Below are positions 59,009-64,000 of a stretch of DNA of 64,000 nucleotides, piece after piece. The stretch covers positions 4,526,001-4,590,000 of the forward strand of contig JAWZSP010000004.1 in NCBI GenBank assembly GCA_034401135.1, written 5' to 3'. The notes beneath the pieces were generated by a model that was not told where the DNA came from, did no database searches, and saw nothing but the letters and a program-made list of their open reading frames with translations. Origin of the DNA: Volutella citrinella (lineage: Eukaryota; Ascomycota; Sordariomycetes; Hypocreales; Nectriaceae). Positions within the stretch are counted from its first letter, which is position 1. Each line of letters begins with the position of its first letter. A program made the translations under genes and the position numbers.

Positions 59009-59863
59009 GACGATGCGAATGTCTGGTAACGTCTGTTGGTGAAGAGGGAAGCTGCTTGTCGTAGAGTTGGTGAGGAACTGGTTGGTGACAATCTCAAAAA
59101 GGAGAGACCTCGATGCCCTTCTTAAGGACATCTGAAATGAGCCCAGCAGTTCGGATGATGCATCGCGGAGTGTCTAGATTGGCGACAGGACACCCGACTC
59201 GCGGGTCAGTAGCCTCGCATTGGCTGGACTAACCCTGGACGTCATGGCTTGGAGATAAGATACCCCCCGGTCTGCCCTGCAGCGATTGGTAGAAACCCGC
59301 CGGTCCCACTGTATTCACTAGAGACTGTGGAGTCGCTCATGCGTGTCAGTTGAGAACCCGAGGAGGCGGTATCATGGACGACAGCCGGAGGCCGAGGAAC
59401 TGGACGGTCCACAAATGGCACTATTGCTCATCGGCCCTTGGCCGCGCCGCCATCGGTTGGGCTTTTTCTTTTCTTGAGGCAATTGGCTCGCTCCAGATTC
59501 ATCTAACTGTTGGAATGTGTGGTGTTGGTGGGTGGTGGTGGGTCTGCCCCGCCTCCACACGACGAGTTTGGCGAACCACCCACCACCATCCAACCCCCCT
59601 CACTGCCGAATTCACGAGGTTCCTGATGGGTCGACCGGCGGGATGGCTGAGAAACCGGCCGGCCCAACTCCATCGCGGGGAACCGGCCCACGCACCCAAT
59701 GGCCTATCGCCATGGCCACCCTGGCCCAGAGAAACCCGCCGGTCAATCTATTCCCGTTTCCTCCGCGGCGGCTAGTGTCTGTGTATAAGAGCACTTGACA
59801 TATCGCGACTCAAGTTCCCGGCTCGCTTCCAACATCGCATCAAGCCACTCATCCAAGACAACC
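59009..59863. promoter_or_regulatory. Bidirectional promoter, Dal5-type permease / amidase
   Basis: This interval carries GAAACCCGCCGGTC twice as identical 14-mers (59292-59305 and 59731-59744), the reverse-strand core GACCGGCGGG at 59633-59642, and related GAAACCGGCCGGCC (59651-59664) and GGAACCGGCCC (59679-59689). The CGG/CCG content suits a Zn2Cys6 regulator. A TATA-like TGTATAAG near 59780 lies about 80 bases before the amidase start. One exact GGCCGATG on the reverse strand is at 59429-59436. An imperfect GT/CA-rich inverted repeat spans about 59524-59594. Confidence 0.6.
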
Positions 59864-61798
59864 ATGACCCTTATCAACCAGGACTGGAGGCAGCGTGCCG
59901 AGGCCAAGTTTGCCGCGTGCCAAGAAGCTATCCCCAAAGATTGGATGCTGCCCGCTTCAATCTGGGAGTCGCTGAAACTACCGCTCGAGGAACACAAAAA
60001 CGATGTGACGGACGTTCCGCGCCGGTCTGGGATCCTGACCGAGAAGGAGCTGCAAATCACCGAGGGCTATGACACCTTGACTCTCCTGCAGAAGCTGTCG
60101 ACTGGCGAGTTGACTTCGAAAGATGTTACCGTCGCCTTCTGCAAGAGGGCAGCGATTGCTCAGCAGCTTGTAAGCGCCCACGTGCTCGAATTGTGTCACA
60201 TATACTCACATGATAGACCAATTGCCTGACGGAGATGTTCTTTGATCGGGCCATTGCACGCGCAGAGGAGCTCGATGCACAGAGAGAGTGTGGCAAGCTC
60301 GCTGGCCCTCTGCACGGCCTGCCCGTCAGCATCAAGGACAGCTTCAAGGTTGCTGGAATCGAAGCCACCATTGCAATCGTGGCATATATCGGAGAAGCCG
60401 CTGACAAGAACTCTGCTTTCGTTGACATGCTGTTGGAAGAGGGCGCAGTGCTCTATGTCAAGACCAACGTACCCCAGACAATGATGGTGAGCAGAAGCCA
60501 ACCCTCTCATGCGCTTGCTTGCTGATTGATGGTGTATTACAGTCCGCTGATTCCCATAACAACATCTTTGGTCGGGTCCTGAACCCTCGCAACACGCTGC
60601 TCGGTGCTGGAGGCTCAAGCGGTGGAGAGGGTGCTCTCGTGGCACTCCGTGGATCCCCTCTTGGCATTGGAACTGACATCGCCGGTGACTTGCTCCTGTT
60701 CAGCCAAATCTGTTCGTCCATGGCCTAGCTAACCCAAGTCCCATCTAGGCTCCGTCCGAATCCCCAGTCTATGCTGTGGAGTGTATGGATTCAAGCCTAC
60801 TATTGGCCGAACGCCATATGGTGGTCAGAGAGGCTGCAGCACTCCAGGAATGCAGTTCATCAGAGCCTGTGCCGGCCCCCTTGCCAACGACATTGCGTCT
60901 CTCGGATTCCTGGCCAAGACCATTATTGATGCCCGTCCCTTCAAGCATGACTCCCTCGTTTTCGACATCCCGTGGAGGGATGTATCTGCCCCCAAGGGCC
61001 GCAAGCTGAGACTCGGCGTCCTACCAGAGGATCCCTCCATGCCTATCCACCCACCAGTCAAGCAGATTATTTCCGAAGCGGTCGAAAAGCTAGCTGCAGA
61101 GGGGCACGAGATGGTCCAGCTCAGCGCTGAGGAATGCCATCTCGCTGATGCTGTGGAAGTTATCTATGCCTTCTTTGGCTTGGATCCAAACGCCAGGAAG
61201 GTCGTGGCCTCTACCGGGGAGCCACTCATCCCTTCGATAGTGACTGGTGATGCCTGTTACAAGCAATGGAACCGTTCATTCCTAGGCGAGCTATCACAGT
61301 TTGAGGGCATCAGCAAACTGGCATACTTGAACAGGAAGCGAGACGAGATCTCTGAGATTTGGCGCAAAATCTGGCTCGGCCGCTCTCTTGATGCAGTCGT
61401 TGGTCCTGGGGCACACTGCACTGCAACCGAGCATGAGAAATACGGCTGTCCTCCCTATACATGCTTTCTGAACCTGCTTGATGTTGGTCTCGTCCTAGGA
61501 ATGGCCCGACTGCTTGCTGACATTGATGTAGTACCCTGCCTGCTCCGTCCCATATGGAACGGCATCTGGGTCTTTTAGTGCCCTCAAGCTGCAACCTGGA
61601 CAGTTTGGAACTGACTGTGAGTTACGCTACATTGTGTGGGGTTCTGTCCGTGCAATGTTCAAGCCTGCTAACATGGTTGCAGACGAACCCGGTCCTGCTG
61701 ACGGGGCTGCTGGGTCCCTCCAGATTTTTACCAACCGGATGAGGGACGAGGAATGCATTTCAGTGTCCACATTGATTGATGAATGTCTTCGAAAATAG
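59864..61798 (+). CDS. Amidase (amidase-signature family)
   Basis: Six exons, 59864-60169, 60217-60486, 60543-60684, 60749-61482, 61532-61616 and 61683-61798, are in phase and give 550 aa. The amidase-signature triad is complete: K142 (PVSIKDSF), S217 (GAGGSSGGEG) and nucleophile S241 in GTDIAGSVRIPS, whose glycine is split by intron 3. The spacing (75 and 24) is that of the family. It hydrolyses a carboxamide to acid and ammonia, as in fungal acetamidase-like enzymes. The exact amide is unknown. Intron 4 uses a GTTGGT donor, less usual, but skipping it reads into a premature stop and loses CSVPYGTASGSF, a conserved C-terminal block. No secretion signal is seen, so it should act in the cytosol on amides brought in by the divergent permease. 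Confidence 0.93.
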
Positions 61799-62326
61799 GC
61801 AACCGGTCTCTCCGTAGTAGCATTTCTCACTAGGACCAGATAGTCATTCAGCCAGGAATATCGGGCTTCAGCCAGCTCAATACATGCTGCGCCGGGGTGT
61901 TTAGCGAACCCCATATGCGCTTACGATATGTTCTTCTTGCTAGCACTATAACTTACTCTGGGCCATCGAGTAGCGAGGTAAATAAACATGGTTAATCTGA
62001 GTGAGCCGCGAAGCTTCTACTCAGATGCAGGTGCCGACCAAGAAGCCGACAATCGGTATAACGCTAGTGGCTCGCTATTTTGCGGGGTAACAGCCCATCA
62101 GCACTCCACCACTCTAGCGCTGCAGGGCTTGTCCGGCGCTGATAACGCCCTCACGTGTGCCCGGTAGACCTGCCGGGGTCGCATCCGAGAATCTCCACCT
62201 CATCAGAGAGCGACGATAAGCACTCTCCGTCATCAATCGACGAAGAGCGAGTGCCCAGACGGGTGCAGAAACCGGACTTCACCAGGGAACAGCACCTCGG
62301 GGGCGAGTCGGCGGCCAACTAGAGGA
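61799..62326. other. Intergenic region
   Basis: The amidase 3' flank and the promoter of the regulator lie here. CCGG-containing words (near 62135 and 62160-62180) are present but not the full 14-mer of the upstream promoter. Confidence 0.5.
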
Positions 62327-63736
62327 ATGACGGCGTACAACGACTCCACCAAGTCCATGGCGGGCATCGCCTGCAAACAAGGGCCGCCCCGGGCCTGCGA
62401 CCGTTGCCACAGCCTCAAGGAGCGCTGCCAGTGGCGCCAGGACTGCAGCGCCTGCTCGCGCTGCCTCCGCCTCTGCATCCCGTGCCTCAACCAGCGGCCC
62501 CTCAAGAAGAACGGCCGTCCGCGGGGCGGCCTCGCTCGACTGGTACGGCCGGCGCCCCTCCTCAGCCCAACGAACCCCGGCTCGCTCGCCGTCGTCGCCG
62601 ATGGGGACTTCCAGGTCGTCCACGGCGTCATCATGAGCACCAAGATGCTCGAGGTGTTCCTCATTGGTCCCAGCTTCTGGGCCAGCCACCGGGACATACT
62701 GGCCACGCACATGGTCGCGTCGGCGACGCTCCTCCAGGACGCGTTCCTGGCCGCCCTCAAGGCCTGGGTTGTACATGCGGGCGGCCGGGCCGTCGCCGTC
62801 ATACCCCCCGGCCCCGGCCCCGGCGCCGTGTCCGCACCCACTCCGGCGTCAGCGTACGGCCACGCGTCAACCGCCCTCGGCCACCTCCGCAACTTCCGTC
62901 TCCAGCATCGCCGCAGCGTCGCCTACTGCATGACCCTGTCGGTGTTCCTCATCACCTTTGCCTACTTCCTGCGCGTCCAAGACCTGCCCCTCATCAGCTG
63001 CCAGGCCCTCAGCCTGATCAAAGCCGAGTACGAGTCGGCCAACGACCTTGACAATGACGACTTCATCTTTCTGGGAGCCCTTATTCTGCATCACATCATC
63101 CCGTCGCTGCTCATTGGATCAGAGCCTATTCTCCGGTTCAGGATCCAGCGGGTCCCAGAAGCTTATGTAGACCGATACATTGGCCTCTGCCTACCCCTCC
63201 TGCCGCATCTTCATGATGTGTGCCAGATCAATCACTCCATGGCCCATGCATCATCCGACGACGAACGCATCGAATTGAACTCGAGGCTGAACACGGTTGA
63301 AGATTCCGTGAGAGAATGGCAGCCAGACCTCCCCACCGGCTTCACAACAAGCTTCACCAGCCCGGAAGTCGCACACATGCTGTGTCAAGTGCAGGTCATG
63401 CGTCTTGGTACTCTTCTCGCCATCCACCGGCTACGGTTCCCATACGGCGTCAACGACGATGCCGCCGAAGCACTGGCCATGAGTATACTTCCACAGCTCA
63501 AAACAACGTTTCAGGCTACTGGCAGGGCCCCGAGGTGCATTTTGCTGCCAGTCCTCTTGTCACTCTTCGAAATGCGGAATAGCGTGGACAGGACTAAATG
63601 GCACTCGCTCGTTCCAGAGCTTGCAGGGTACCCTCTGCCATATATAAACCATATTCAACAAGCCGTCTTATCATTTTGGGTTCGCCGAGACGCCGAGACA
63701 CACCTGCGGTTGCGCGATGTTGGTAGCATCTTGTAG
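62327..63736 (+). CDS. Zn(II)2Cys6 transcription factor
   Basis: A single exon encodes 469 aa. The N-terminal finger (residues about 23-53) reads ACDRCHSLKERC ... CSACSRCLRLCIPC, followed by KKNGRPRGG, a typical basic linker. It has extra cysteines, so two ligand registers are possible. The C-x2-C-x6-C then C-S-R-C-x6-C reading matches the family best. The rest (about 90-469) is a divergent regulatory domain, with a Gly/Pro/Ala-rich stretch near 160-180, hydrophobic helices such as VAYCMTLSVFLITFAYFLR, and LQDAFLAALKAWV; no clear Fungal_trans motif was recognised. Third positions are strongly GC-rich at the start and less so at the end. Position next to the permease-amidase pair and CGG-type sites in their promoter make it a candidate pathway regulator (inference). 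Confidence 0.87.
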   Translation: MTAYNDSTKSMAGIACKQGPPRACDRCHSLKERCQWRQDCSACSRCLRLCIPCLNQRPLKKNGRPRGGLARLVRPAPLLSPTNPGSLAVVADGDFQVVHGVIMSTKMLEVFLIGPSFWASHRDILATHMVASATLLQDAFLAALKAWVVHAGGRAVAVIPPGPGPGAVSAPTPASAYGHASTALGHLRNFRLQHRRSVAYCMTLSVFLITFAYFLRVQDLPLISCQALSLIKAEYESANDLDNDDFIFLGALILHHIIPSLLIGSEPILRFRIQRVPEAYVDRYIGLCLPLLPHLHDVCQINHSMAHASSDDERIELNSRLNTVEDSVREWQPDLPTGFTTSFTSPEVAHMLCQVQVMRLGTLLAIHRLRFPYGVNDDAAEALAMSILPQLKTTFQATGRAPRCILLPVLLSLFEMRNSVDRTKWHSLVPELAGYPLPYINHIQQAVLSFWVRRDAETHLRLRDVGSIL

Positions 63737-64000
63737 TATTTGGCTTCAGCCCTGGATATGCTAAAGGGACCCCTTTACAATAATAAACTGAAAACCGAGC
63801 CGTCTGTAATTCTCTATCTGGCTTCTTCCTGCCTCGCTTCAATCAAACCTAGTATCGGTACTCCAGACAACTACCATGTATGTCCATCGACAGGTTTGCC
63901 CTGTCCGAGCTTTCCCGGTCCAACTTCACACAAAGCCAGTTATTTACAGTGTCGGTCACCGAATTGGTAGATATTATCAAATCAATTCCTTCTGGCTCAC
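63737..64000. other. Right-hand flank of the window
   Basis: This is 3' sequence after the regulator gene, with an AATAA-type signal near 63780. No gene start is recognised before the window ends. Confidence 0.5.

Noticed and set aside
16289..63736. Secondary-metabolite cluster
   Set aside because: No polyketide synthase, peptide synthetase, terpene cyclase or prenyltransferase gene is present; enzymes fit catabolism better.

Overview
The window is nuclear DNA from a filamentous ascomycete (Pezizomycotina). Evidence: short 50-70 base GT-AG introns, Zn(II)2Cys6 regulators, many MFS and NCS1 transporters, single-copy eukaryotic housekeeping genes (MSH6, DPH2) and fungal-only families (2EXR, 7-TM membrane proteins). 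A hypocrealean or related Sordariomycete is likely, but the genus cannot be fixed by eye. Exon boundaries below were derived by reading phases and splice signals by hand. Twenty protein genes and one decayed gene copy are called. No tRNA, rRNA, transposon, CRISPR array or PKS/NRPS gene was seen.

Layout. 1-3.9 kb: no gene found. 3.9-8.2 kb: a 7-TM membrane protein and an MFS exporter, tail to tail. 10.9-27.5 kb: a metabolic block with acetoacetyl-CoA synthetase, a Zn2Cys6 regulator, a hydantoinase_A-DUF917 fusion, a 2-oxoglutarate/Fe(II) dioxygenase, a zinc alcohol dehydrogenase, an aldo-keto reductase and an NCS1 permease. The dioxygenase, dehydrogenase and permease/reductase promoters share a repeated GGCCGATG-type element, so the block looks like a co-regulated catabolic cluster, possibly for a hydantoin- or pyrimidine-like ring (inference).

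28-38.5 kb: lineage-specific genes: a kinase-like protein, an unknown protein with a short degenerate copy 4 kb away, a sugar transporter, a 2EXR protein and an orphan ORF. 41.7-53.7 kb: a MARVEL-like membrane protein, DPH2, MSH6 (with MluI-type boxes upstream) and a large zinc-finger-like orphan. 54.9-63.7 kb: a transaldolase whose second-intron acceptor seems damaged, a Dal5-type permease and an amidase transcribed divergently from a promoter with repeats of a CCCGCCGGTC element, then a Zn2Cys6 regulator. Permease, amidase and regulator look like a compact amide-utilisation module.

The most interesting points are the two candidate regulons with their promoter elements, the internally deleted gene copy at 35.4 kb, and the splice-site defect in the transaldolase gene.
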